Positions 1 through 8,400 of a DNA stretch of 33,145 nt are shown in pieces; position 1 is the stretch's first letter, and the number at the start of each line of letters is the position of its first letter. The notes under the pieces are model-generated. The model did no database searches and was not told the origin of the DNA. It saw nothing but the letters and a program-made list of their open reading frames with translations. The translations under genes were made by a program, and so were the position numbers. This stretch comes from Nodosilinea sp. LEGE 07298 (lineage in GTDB: Bacteria > Cyanobacteriota > Cyanobacteriia > Phormidesmidales > Phormidesmidaceae): assembly GCF_015207265.1 (NCBI RefSeq), contig NZ_JADEXE010000041.1, positions 1 to 33,145 on the forward strand. Reading direction: 5' to 3'.

Positions 1-63
1 ATTCCTCCCCACCCCCATCTCCATCTGGTAGCCTAAAACAGACCCGCGATCGCACCCTCTACC

Positions 64-369
64 ATGACCCAAGACCTCAAGCACGAACTCTCAGAAATGG
101 TTGCCCCCGCCGACTGGGCCTGGATCAGCCCCCATGCCAACCGAGGAGCCGTAGTGGTGGTCGATCAAAGTTTGGATCTAGCTGAGGTGGGCGTCGCGAT
201 CGCCACCGACAATGTCACGGTAGTCAACCACTGGATTGCTGAAGCCTTGCTCACCAAGCCCTCACCCTTTCAACTCGAAATCTGGGATCAAACGGCTAAA
301 AAACAGTTTCAATCCTTGATCGTGCAACCCTTCGTGCTAGTGCAGGATCCTGCCGCTGATGAAAATTGA
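64..369 (+). CDS. DUF2288 family protein
   Basis: A 101-residue acidic soluble protein with no signal peptide or membrane segment. Its central pattern (DWAWISPHANRGAVVVV around residues 17-33, then a DLAEVGVAIA segment and a C-terminal FQSLIVQPFVLVQ) matches my recollection of the DUF2288 family, small proteins of about 100 residues common in cyanobacteria and proteobacteria, with no established function. The length fits the family. The gene overlaps the next one by 11 bases, so the two are probably co-transcribed and translationally coupled. The family call is by memory of the pattern, not by a search. Confidence 0.85.
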   Translation: MTQDLKHELSEMVAPADWAWISPHANRGAVVVVDQSLDLAEVGVAIATDNVTVVNHWIAEALLTKPSPFQLEIWDQTAKKQFQSLIVQPFVLVQDPAADEN

Positions 370-1444
370 GGAGCAGCAGGGTGAGACTGCCCCAGGGAGA
401 GAACCGCAGGATCGAGATCGTCTTTGGTCCGTTCTGAGCGCCAGCGCCCTGGTCCGTTTTCTGCTGTTATTTGCCAGTGGTTGGGCTGTAGTTCAGCTAC
501 TGGCCTACTTTGAGGTGTTAGTGGTCGTGTTTGTAACGGCCACCATAGTGGCCTTTTTGCTCGACCTGCCCGCCCGCTGGTTGAGTCGCTGGATGCCGCA
601 TGGGGTAGCTGCGATCGCCGTGTTTCTCATCTGCCTGGCAGTGGCCAGTGGCCTTTCCCTCACCCTGGGTATGACGGTCATATCTCAGGGACAGCAGCTA
701 GTCGCCAGCGCTCAAGATTTTTCTGACTCAGTCGTTCCCTGGCTCAACAGTGTTGAACAACTATTAGAAACCTTAAATCTGCCCATCAACTTGGAGGGGT
801 TAGAACCTCAGGTTCAAGATCAAGTTAGCACCCTGCTAGCCTCAGGACTAGGGCTGCTGCAATCCACCCTAGCCAACTTAGGCCTGGCTATCCTAATTGC
901 GGTAGTTACGCTGTTCATGATGCTAGATGGAGCCAAAATTTGGTGGTGGCTGCTCAACCACGTGCCCATTCACCACAAAGAGCGGTTTAACGCCGTGCTG
1001 CAGCGCAATTTACTCGGCTTTTTTTGGGGACGCCTGCTGCTATCGGTGTTTTTTGGGGTTTCTACCTTTGTTGTGTTTTTGATTCTGGGCGTTCCCTTTC
1101 CTTTAGTGCTGGCCCTGATTGCCGGAGTGTTTGACCTCATTCCCGGTATTGGAGCCACGCTAGGGGTGGGCTTAGTGGCGCTGCTGCTGCTTTCCCAAAG
1201 TGTGTGGCTGGCCCTTCAAGCGCTGGTCGTGTGCGTAGGGCTACAGCAGGTTGAAGAAAACCTGCTGCTGCCCTACATCATGAAAGATTCGCTAGACATC
1301 AACCCGGTGGTCATGTTTTTTGCGCTCATTGTCGGTGTCACTGTAGCTGGGGTGCTGGGGCTTTTTCTGGCCGTGCCCGTGGCGGGGGTGATCATTACCT
1401 GGCTCGATATTGAGGCCATGCGGGGCAAGCCCGCCCAAGACTAA
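359..1444 (+). CDS. AI-2E family transporter (PerM/YdiK-like permease)
   Basis: A 361-residue integral membrane protein. After a charged N-terminus (about residues 1-27) come paired hydrophobic segments, a long amphipathic central stretch (about 105-165), and more membrane helices to the C-terminus. The GVPFPLVLALIAGVFDLIPGIGATLG segment and the later EENLLLPYIMKDSLDINPVVMFFALIVG segment are typical of the AI-2E/PerM family (about 350 residues). Family members include autoinducer-2 exporters and Na+/H+ antiporters, so the substrate cannot be named. It overlaps the DUF2288 gene by 11 bases in another frame, suggesting an operon. The start ATG at 359 is the first in frame. Confidence 0.9.
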   Translation: MKIEEQQGETAPGREPQDRDRLWSVLSASALVRFLLLFASGWAVVQLLAYFEVLVVVFVTATIVAFLLDLPARWLSRWMPHGVAAIAVFLICLAVASGLSLTLGMTVISQGQQLVASAQDFSDSVVPWLNSVEQLLETLNLPINLEGLEPQVQDQVSTLLASGLGLLQSTLANLGLAILIAVVTLFMMLDGAKIWWWLLNHVPIHHKERFNAVLQRNLLGFFWGRLLLSVFFGVSTFVVFLILGVPFPLVLALIAGVFDLIPGIGATLGVGLVALLLLSQSVWLALQALVVCVGLQQVEENLLLPYIMKDSLDINPVVMFFALIVGVTVAGVLGLFLAVPVAGVIITWLDIEAMRGKPAQD

Positions 1445-1467
1445 AAAACAGCCAAATCTGGCACAAG

Positions 1468-1497
1468 TCAGCCGATAAATACGCCATCAGCCGATAA
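1468..1497. promoter_or_regulatory. Direct repeat upstream of hpt, possible regulator site
   Basis: The 11-mer TCAGCCGATAA occurs twice, at 1468-1478 and 1487-1497, with a 19-bp period (roughly two helical turns). It lies 39 bp before the hpt start codon, in the short gap after the permease gene. Tandem direct repeats near a promoter are a common layout for dimeric response regulators, but no specific factor can be named. It could also be a chance or remnant repeat. Confidence 0.35.
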
Positions 1498-1536
1498 GCT
1501 AGAACACTGAACCCCCTTGGCAATCTCCTTCGACTT

Positions 1537-2535
1537 ATGCCCAACGCTGCTCCGCCAGACTCCTCTATTCCCCAGGGGAAGCGGCTGCGCTTTACCCAGG
1601 CTCCCCTATCCTGGCTCTACGCTCTCTGGAAGTTCTGGCGACCCCATACCGTTATTGGCACTAGCCTCAGCGTGCTAGGCATTGCCGCCATTGTACTGGC
1701 CTACTTAGGGAGTGATAGCATTCCTTCCGCTGGGTTACTCCTGGAAATATTGGGGGTTACCACAACGGCTTGCCTACTGGGCAACCTCTACATTGTCGGG
1801 CTTAACCAACTCGAAGATATTGCGATCGATCGCGTCAACAAGCCCCACCTACCCTTGGCCGCTGGAGAATTTTCGGTTGCCGATGGCAACTTGATTGTAG
1901 CCATAGCGGGCCTAGGGGCCGTAGTGCTAGCCCTGATCGGCGGCCCTTGGCTGCTGACCACCGTAGGCCTCAGTCTGGCTATTGGCACCGCCTACTCGCT
2001 ACCGCCCCTGCGGCTAAAGCGGTTTCCTTTTTGGGCCTCGGTGTGCATTCTGGCGGTACGGGGTGCGATTGTGAATTTGGGCTTGTTTCTGCACATTAGC
2101 GATCGCCTTAACCTGCCGCTCACGATTCCCAATACAGTGTGGGCGCTGACGGTGTTTATTTTGCTGTTTAGCATCGCCATCGCTCTGTTCAAAGATATTC
2201 CCGACATTGAGGGCGATCGCCGCTACGGCATTAGCACCCTGTCGGTCAAGCTAGGCCAGCGTACTGTGTTCAACCTAGCCAGAGGCATTCTTACCGTCTG
2301 CTACTTAGGTATGGTGCTAGTGGCCCCCTGGCTCACGGGCATCAACCGGCTATTTTTAGCTGGGTCTCACCTGCTGCTGCTGGGCCTGCTGTGGTATGTG
2401 AGCTTACAGATGCCCCATCGTAACCCGATGGCCACAGGCCAAAGCAAGCTGGCTTACCCCCAGTTTTACCAGTTCATTTGGAAACTATTCTTTCTGCAAT
2501 ATCTCCTGTTTCCCCTGGCCTGTTGGCTAGCTTAA
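1537..2535 (+). CDS. hpt: Homogentisate phytyltransferase (tocopherol biosynthesis)
   Basis: UbiA-superfamily membrane prenyltransferase of 332 residues. It condenses homogentisate with phytyl diphosphate to give 2-methyl-6-phytylbenzoquinol, the committed step to tocopherol. The first Asp-rich motif N90-Q-L-E-D94-I-A-I-D98 is followed by RVNKPHLPLAAGEFS, highly characteristic of cyanobacterial and plant HPT. The second motif KDIPDIEGD lies at 219-227, followed by RRYGISTLSVKLG. About eight or nine hydrophobic helices are visible. Length fits the family (about 300-330 for cyanobacteria). The next gene, a GGR-family reductase, starts 32 bp downstream, and GGR enzymes make phytyl chains. Weak ribosome-binding site. 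Confidence 0.93.
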   Translation: MPNAAPPDSSIPQGKRLRFTQAPLSWLYALWKFWRPHTVIGTSLSVLGIAAIVLAYLGSDSIPSAGLLLEILGVTTTACLLGNLYIVGLNQLEDIAIDRVNKPHLPLAAGEFSVADGNLIVAIAGLGAVVLALIGGPWLLTTVGLSLAIGTAYSLPPLRLKRFPFWASVCILAVRGAIVNLGLFLHISDRLNLPLTIPNTVWALTVFILLFSIAIALFKDIPDIEGDRRYGISTLSVKLGQRTVFNLARGILTVCYLGMVLVAPWLTGINRLFLAGSHLLLLGLLWYVSLQMPHRNPMATGQSKLAYPQFYQFIWKLFFLQYLLFPLACWLA

Positions 2536-2552
2536 GCAAAGCGACTGGCACA

Positions 2553-2558
2553 AAGGAG
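2553..2558 (+). promoter_or_regulatory. Ribosome binding site fixing the GGR-family start
   Basis: AAGGAG sits 9 bases before the ATG at 2568. It argues for that start over an in-frame ATG at 2478, which would overlap the end of hpt and add 30 residues before the FAD-binding GAGPAG motif. Confidence 0.75.
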
Positions 2559-2567
2559 TCTAGAGCC

Positions 2568-3692
2568 ATGTATGACTGCATTATCGTCGGGGCCGGACCG
2601 GCCGGAGCCACTGCCGCCTACCATCTCAGCAAAGCAGGCCATCAGGTGCTGCTGCTCGATGCCGCCAAACTGCCCCGCTATAAGCCCTGCGGCGGCGGCG
2701 TGTCGCCCCAGGTGGCTCAGTGGTTTGACTTTGACTTTTCCCCGGTTATCTCGGTCAAGGTACGCAAAGTGCGCTACACCTTTAACCTAGCCGACCCCAT
2801 TGAAGCCGAACTGCCCGCTGAAAAGGCTCTATGGATGGTGCGACGCGACGAGTTTGACTACTTCATTGTCCAGCAAGCCCAAAAGCAGGGAGCCACGCTT
2901 TGGGACGGCACCAAAGCCCAGGGCATTGAAAACCATGGCGACCACTGGCAGGTCAACACCACCCAAGGCCCAGTAGACGGGCGATTTTTAATTGCAGCAG
3001 ACGGGGCACGGGGGGTAATAGCCAAGTGGCTAGGGTTTACGCGGCAGTATAAGCTGGCTGCCGCCCTAGAAGCTGAACCCCGCCTGGAGGTGCCTGAAGA
3101 GCCGGTAATCCATTTCGACCTGGGTCTGCTTCAGCAGGGGTATCTGTGGAACTTCCCGAAGGCCGACGGCTACTCCATTGGGGGTGGCGTCTTTCGCTCT
3201 GGGACGCAGCGTAAACAAGACTTGCGTACACCGGTAGCCGATTATGCCACCGCATTTGATGTCGATGCCAGCACCGTACAGCACTTCGGGCATCCTATTT
3301 TCATTTGGGATGGGCCTCAAGTATTGCATACTCACCGAGCCGTGCTGGCGGGCGAAGCCGCCTGCGTCGTCGATCCATTTACAGCTGAAGGCATTCGGCC
3401 CTCAATCTTTAGCGGCATGAAAGCGGCTGAGGCGATCGCCCAAGCGCTTCAGGGCAGCGATACTGCCCTCACCGCCTATACCCACACCATGAACAAAGAA
3501 TGGGGTGAAGAAATGCGCTGGGCTAGACGCCTTGCCCGTCTGGTTTACCAGGCTCCCGCACTAGCCTACAAAGCTGGTATCAAGCGCCCCTCCAGTACCC
3601 TCACTATGGCCCAGATATTTTGCGGAGAGGTTAGTTATGGAGAGGTAGCCCACCGAGCTATTCGCCGCTTGAGTGCTGGCATGCTGTCTTAG
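2568..3692 (+). CDS. Geranylgeranyl reductase family FAD-dependent oxidoreductase
   Basis: 374 residues from the ATG preceded by AAGGAG. The N-terminus is a dinucleotide-binding beta-alpha-beta fold with GxGxxG at residues 8-13, and the PRYKPCGGGVSP segment near 36-47 is the GGR-family signature. A later GEAACVVDPFTAEGIRPS stretch is the second FAD contact. The family reduces isoprenoid double bonds, for example geranylgeranyl to phytyl chains. It is shorter than ChlP (about 405 residues), and its CGGGV motif resembles the broader GGR family rather than ChlP itself. Position directly after hpt suggests work on tocopherol or phytyl precursors, but this is context only; it could reduce another prenyl lipid. 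Confidence 0.85.
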   Translation: MYDCIIVGAGPAGATAAYHLSKAGHQVLLLDAAKLPRYKPCGGGVSPQVAQWFDFDFSPVISVKVRKVRYTFNLADPIEAELPAEKALWMVRRDEFDYFIVQQAQKQGATLWDGTKAQGIENHGDHWQVNTTQGPVDGRFLIAADGARGVIAKWLGFTRQYKLAAALEAEPRLEVPEEPVIHFDLGLLQQGYLWNFPKADGYSIGGGVFRSGTQRKQDLRTPVADYATAFDVDASTVQHFGHPIFIWDGPQVLHTHRAVLAGEAACVVDPFTAEGIRPSIFSGMKAAEAIAQALQGSDTALTAYTHTMNKEWGEEMRWARRLARLVYQAPALAYKAGIKRPSSTLTMAQIFCGEVSYGEVAHRAIRRLSAGMLS

Positions 3693-3758
3693 TTCTGTAG
3701 TCCTAAAGGGTCGACTGGCTAGATCAAGTGTTTAAATCAAGCGACCCAGACCAACCCT

Positions 3759-3779
3759 GTATGATGAGTATAGTCATAC
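3759..3779. promoter_or_regulatory. Inverted repeat around a -10-like box
   Basis: GTATGA (3759-3764) and TCATAC (3774-3779) form a perfect 6-bp inverted repeat with a 9-bp spacer. TATAGT at 3769-3774 overlaps the right half and would be a reasonable -10 element 24 bp before the hydrolase start. No good -35 was seen. A second pair, GGGTCG (3708-3713) and CGACCC (3742-3747), flanks the upstream half of the same gap. Candidate operator only. Confidence 0.3.
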
Positions 3780-3797
3780 TTTGTTACATCTCTGACT

Positions 3798-4703
3798 ATG
3801 GTTGCTGAACTGTCCCTGTCGCTGGCGTCAATCGAAAAGCAAACCTGGGTTTGGCGGGGCCATGCGATCGCCTATACCGCCACTGGAGAAGGCATCCCCA
3901 TTGTGCTCATTCACGGCTTTGGCGCATCGCTCGGCCACTGGCGCAAAAATATTCCCGCTCTGGCGGCAGCGGGGCACCGGGTCTATGCGATCGACCTGCT
4001 GGGCTTTGGCGACTCTGACCAGCCCGAGCGGCCCTACACCCTTGACCTGTGGCAAGACCTGCTGGCCGACTTTTGGGTCGAGTTCATCAATACTCCCGCT
4101 ATCTACGTTGGCAACTCCATCGGCGGCCTGCTAACGCTGATGATGCTGGCCAACCACTCCGACAAAGCCAGGGCCGGGGCCGTGCTCAACTGCGCCGGGG
4201 GCCTCAACCACCGCCCCGAAGAGCTGCACCCGCCCCTTAACTGGGTGATGGGAGCCTTCACCTGGCTGGTGAGTTCGCCCAGCGTTGGGCCAATTGTGTT
4301 TAACCAGGTACGCCGCAAGGGCCGCATTCGCAGCTCGCTCAAACAGGTCTACAGCGACCCCACCGCCATCACCGACGAGCTGGTAGATATGCTCTACACC
4401 CCCGCATGTCGGCCCACCGCGCAAAAAGTATTCGCCTCCATTGTTACCGCTCCGCCGGGACCAAAGCCCGACGACCTGCTGCCCAACATTACTCAGCCGC
4501 TGCTGGTGCTCTGGGGCGAAAACGATCCCTGGACGCCGATCAAAGGGGCCGAGGTCTACCGAAAACTCGCTGAAGACGTGGCCCGCCCCGGCCTGGTCAC
4601 CTTCCACAGCATCCCCAACACCGGCCACTGCCCCCACGACGAGCGTCCTGAGGTCGTTAACCCCTTGCTGGTAGACTGGTTGGATACACTACCCGAGGGT
4701 TAG
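3798..4703 (+). CDS. Alpha/beta fold hydrolase
   Basis: 301 residues with a complete alpha/beta-hydrolase catalytic set. The oxyanion-hole HGFG is at 39-42, the nucleophile elbow GNSIGG puts the serine at 107, the acid is D243 in WGENDPW, and the histidine is H277 in NTGHCPHDERPE. There is no signal peptide. A cap domain spans roughly 135-215. The pattern resembles the cyanobacterial/plastid group that includes pheophytinase and chlorophyll dephytylase-like enzymes, but substrate cannot be read from sequence. It follows hpt and the GGR-family gene on the same strand after a 105-bp gap with its own promoter-like signal, so a shared role in phytol handling is only a hypothesis. Confidence 0.88.
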   Translation: MVAELSLSLASIEKQTWVWRGHAIAYTATGEGIPIVLIHGFGASLGHWRKNIPALAAAGHRVYAIDLLGFGDSDQPERPYTLDLWQDLLADFWVEFINTPAIYVGNSIGGLLTLMMLANHSDKARAGAVLNCAGGLNHRPEELHPPLNWVMGAFTWLVSSPSVGPIVFNQVRRKGRIRSSLKQVYSDPTAITDELVDMLYTPACRPTAQKVFASIVTAPPGPKPDDLLPNITQPLLVLWGENDPWTPIKGAEVYRKLAEDVARPGLVTFHSIPNTGHCPHDERPEVVNPLLVDWLDTLPEG

Positions 4704-4717
4704 TTATTAAGCAAATC

Positions 4718-4795
4718 GTAGATTGAGTGAAACGGAGTGGAACCCAACGACAGATTCAGTTTTGTTGGGTTCGGCTGGTGCGCCACCCAATCTAC
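4718..4795. repeat. Imperfect long hairpin, dispersed-repeat type
   Basis: A 78-bp inverted repeat. The outer arms are GTAGATTGAGTG and CACCCAATCTAC; the inner arms are AACCCAAC (4741-4748) and GTTGGGTT (4764-4771). It fills nearly all of the gap between two convergent genes, and its right end abuts the DUF29 stop codon. The arm sequences look like the dispersed repeats common in filamentous cyanobacteria. It may also stop transcription from both sides, though no U-tract is present. Confidence 0.7.
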
Positions 4796-4797
4796 AA

Positions 4798-5250
4798 CTA
4801 CGGGTGCCAATCGATGGGTGCTTCAAAGATATCTGTCTCAGAGAACGGGCAGGACTGAGGAAGGCTTTTAGGGTCAAGCGGTGTTTCGCGACCCACCAGG
4901 TTCAGCCCCTTCTGGTAACCTACCGCGATCGCGTCTCTTACGTAGGGCTTTAGGCTAGGGTTTTCTTTGAGCTGACGCTGAATCTCCTGACGCTGTTCTC
5001 TAATGGTGTAGACCCAGCTTTTAGAGCGAACCTCGGGCTGGTAGTACCACTTGAGCAGATGCCCCAGCAGCACCCCCAATCGATTACGCAACTCCTGCCG
5101 CTCCTGCCGACCCAATGATTCGATCTCCTCAATCAAGTTCTCAATGTCGAGTTCCCCGAGCTGACCCGCGCGCAGCAGTTCAGCCTGACGCTGAGTCCAG
5201 GCGAAAAAGTCTTGCTCGTAGAGAGTGGTGGTTTGCATTGGTAACACCAT
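4798..5250 (-). CDS. DUF29 domain-containing protein
   Basis: 150 residues, soluble. The pattern LYEQDFFAWTQRQAELLRAGQLGELDIENLIEEIESLGRQERQELRNRL... with the later LLGHLLKWYYQPE is characteristic of DUF29, a family greatly expanded in cyanobacteria and of unknown function. An in-frame ATG four codons later (5236-5238) would give MQTTTLYEQDF, a frequent N-terminus in this family; neither start has a strong ribosome-binding site. It is convergent with the hydrolase gene and separated from it by the long hairpin at 4718-4795. Confidence 0.9.
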   Translation of the reverse strand: MVLPMQTTTLYEQDFFAWTQRQAELLRAGQLGELDIENLIEEIESLGRQERQELRNRLGVLLGHLLKWYYQPEVRSKSWVYTIREQRQEIQRQLKENPSLKPYVRDAIAVGYQKGLNLVGRETPLDPKSLPQSCPFSETDIFEAPIDWHP

Positions 5251-5322
5251 GCTGGCTTTCTCTCATCTTAAGAGAGCTGTTAGTGGGAAGATACGGTGCT
5301 TTTCTGACTTTGCGCTCAGTTG

Positions 5323-5352
5323 AAGCAGAGGGCGCATTTCACACCTCTGCTT
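5323..5352. repeat. Perfect 9-bp-stem hairpin between divergent genes
   Basis: AAGCAGAGG (5323-5331) and CCTCTGCTT (5344-5352) are perfect complements around a 12-base spacer. It lies between the DUF29 start and the large GH15-like gene. There is no T-run, so it is not an obvious terminator. It could be a regulatory structure or the core of a small repeat. Confidence 0.45.
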
Positions 5353-5423
5353 AGCAATGTCGCCTGGCTCAGTCAGAGTTCTGTAATCTCCGTGACTACT
5401 ATCTGGCCAATTGCCCCTAGAGT

Positions 5424-5444
5424 GAGTTAAAAACCGATTAACTC
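5424..5444. promoter_or_regulatory. Inverted repeat 31 bp upstream of the GH15-like gene
   Basis: GAGTTAA (5424-5430) and TTAACTC (5438-5444) form a perfect inverted repeat with a 7-base spacer, total 21 bp. Size and position suit a dimeric repressor or activator site. No known consensus is matched with confidence. Confidence 0.4.
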
Positions 5445-5475
5445 TCGTTCTTCGTCGTTATCATCGCCATCGCCT

Positions 5476-8400
5476 ATGTCTTCAGCCGCCCTTCAGGAGC
5501 AGCTCGATCGCTACTACCGCCAGGTCAAAACCGTGATTTTGTCGCGGCAGCACCCGGTCAGTGGCCTCTTACCGGCCAGCACGGCGGTCAATGTACACGG
5601 CAACTACACCGACGCCTGGGTACGCGACAATGTCTTCAGCATTTTGGCCGTATGGGGGGTGGCGCTGGCCTACCGCCATCTAGATGACGACCAGGGCCGC
5701 ACGGTAGAGCTGGAGCAAAGCGTTGTCAAGCTCATGCGGGGGCTGCTCCAGGCCATGCTGCGCCAGGCTGAGAAGGTGGAACGGTTTAAAGAACGGCAGG
5801 ACCCCCTACAGGCGCTCCATGCCAAGTACGACACCGGTACTGGGCTGCCGGTGGTGGGCGACGACGAGTGGGGCCACCTGCAAATCGACGCCACCTCAAT
5901 ATATTTGCTCATGCTGGCCCAGATGACGGCCTCGGGGCTGCAAATCATCTTCACCCAGGATGAAGTCAACTTTGTGCAAAACCTGGTCTACTACATTGGT
6001 CGGGCCTACCGCACCCCCGACTACGGCATTTGGGAGCGGGGCAACAAAATGAACCACGGTAAGCCCGAGCTTAACGCCAGCTCCGTAGGCCTAGCAAAGG
6101 CGGCTCTAGAAGCCCTGCGTGGCTTTAACCTGTTTGGTATGCGCGGGGGCCAGTCCTCAACCATTCACGTGCTGACCGATGAAATTGCTCGCGCCCGCAT
6201 TACCCTAGAGTCGCTGCTGCCCCGCGAATCGGGGTCGAAGGAAATCGATGCGGCCCTGCTGAGCGTAGTGGGCTATCCTGCCTTTGCCATTGACGACGCG
6301 CAGATTGCCCAGAAAACTCGGCAAAAAATTATTGACAAGCTGCAAGGCCCCTACGGTTGCAAGCGGTTTTTGCGCGACGGCCACCAGGCGGTAATTGAAG
6401 ACACCACCCGGCTGCACTACGAACCCGAAGAACTGAAGCAGTTTGAGCACATCGAGTGCGAGTGGCCGCTGTTTTTTACCTACCTGTGGCTGGATAGCTT
6501 ATTTGCAGGCGACAAAGACCAGAGCCGCTTCTACCAGGAGCGCCTGGCGGCCCTGACGGTCGAGCGCGATGGCCTGGGCCTCTTACCCGAGCTGTACTAC
6601 GTGCCCGCCGAGAGCCTAGATTCCGAGCGCAAACAGCCCGGCAGCCAGACTCGCCTGCCCAACGATAACCTGCCCCTGGTGTGGGCTCAGAGCCTCTACC
6701 TACTGGGTCAGCTAATGCAAGACGGGCTACTCAAGCCCAGCGATATTGACCCCCTGGGACGGTACCACGCCCTAGGCGACCACCGCTACCCCGTGGTGCA
6801 GGTGGCTCTGCTAGCCGAAGATAAGGCCCTGCAAACTGAGCTGGCTACCTACGGTCTACCTACCCAAACTCTGGCCGAAATTGCCCCTGTGCAGGTGTTT
6901 CCAGCCGCCGAGCTGTCATCGATCTATGCCGAAATTGGCAAAAATGACAAGCTGGGCCTTAGCGGTCGTCCGGTGCGGCGGCTGCGCAGTCTGACTACCT
7001 CGCGCATCTTTCGCGTTAAGGGCGAGTCGGTGGTGTTTTTGCCGTCGTTCTTAGACCAGCAGCGGTTTTACCTCACTCTCGACTACCACTTTTTGGTGGC
7101 CCAAATTCGCAGTGAGCTGGCCTATATCTATGACCACTGGCGCGAACCGGGCCGCCCTACGGTGACACTGCTGCTCACCCACGCCATGTTTCAGCTGGGC
7201 CGCAAACCCATCTATGAATCGCCGCTGATGGCGCTGATGCAGGAACTCCAGGGCGATCGCTGCGATCATGTGCCGGTCAAACTTGGCCCCCTTCAACAGC
7301 TGTCGATGACGACCAACCTGGAGCGGGTCGACAACGTCAACGGCTATCAGCTGGGCAGTACCTCGATAGGCTACTCGCCGCTATGGACGGCCTATCTAGG
7401 CTTTGAGCCAGGCCACGATGGCCCCCTGTCGCTGCTCGAAGAGTACAACCTGGAGAACGAAACCGATCTCGAACGCCTGCTCACCCAGCTGCGCGAGTCG
7501 AACAACGTCTACGAGCAGCTAGAGCTGTTGGCCACCCTCAAGCACCTGCACGGTAGCGACTTTAATACCGGCTTTGGCGGCCCCAGTCACGCCATCACCG
7601 TCGCTGATTTGCTCGATGAGGTCTACGCCAAGGCTAGCCAGCTAGAGCAGTGGGGCATTTTGCGCCGGGCCGCTGGCCTGCTGGGCAAGGCCGACATTAC
7701 CCTCTCAGATGCCGTGACCGAGCTGCTGGTGCGCCAGAAGCAGATTTCGGTGGGTAAGTCCTACAGCGAAGAGTCGCTGATTACCGAGCCGATGGGCCAC
7801 AGCGAAATTATCAACAAAATCCGCACCTTCTGCGGCGACGATGTACGCGACCACGTGCTGACCCAGGAGGTGCTGATTGATCTAAGCATTTTGATCAAGG
7901 CTGAACCTTCGCTATTTAACGGATTGATGACCTTGCGAGTCGGCTACCTGCTGCTGCTGATTACCAGCGAGCTAGCCCGTGAGCACGGCATTACTCAAGA
8001 CGAAGCCTACGGCCAGTTGATTGACCTCAGCCCCTTTGAACTCAAGACTCGCCTGCGCCAGGTGCTAGCCGGGTTCGACGGGTTAAATCAGTCCATCTTT
8101 CGCCGTGAGTCGCTGCATGTTAAGCCCCACAACCCAATCAACTGGCAGGTGGTGCCGCTCGGCATTGAGCCCGTGGCCGAAGCAGCCGAAGTGCTTAATC
8201 CTCAAGACTGGTTGCGCAAGCGGATTATCGACGGCGAAATTGTCCGCATCTCAGACGGGTTCTACACTCAGGTGTGGGAGGTGCTGAAGCACTCCAAGGG
8301 CATCGTGATCGGCAACAAGTTCGATCGCAAGAATCGACTGGATAGCGATCGCATTCTCTCTGAGATGACCCCCGGTGAGCAAAACTTCGAGCGCCGCATT

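Noticed and set aside
4131-4637. 168-codon minus-strand frame
   Set aside because: It is antisense to the alpha/beta hydrolase, whose triad is complete; Gly/Val-rich composition reflects the opposite strand.
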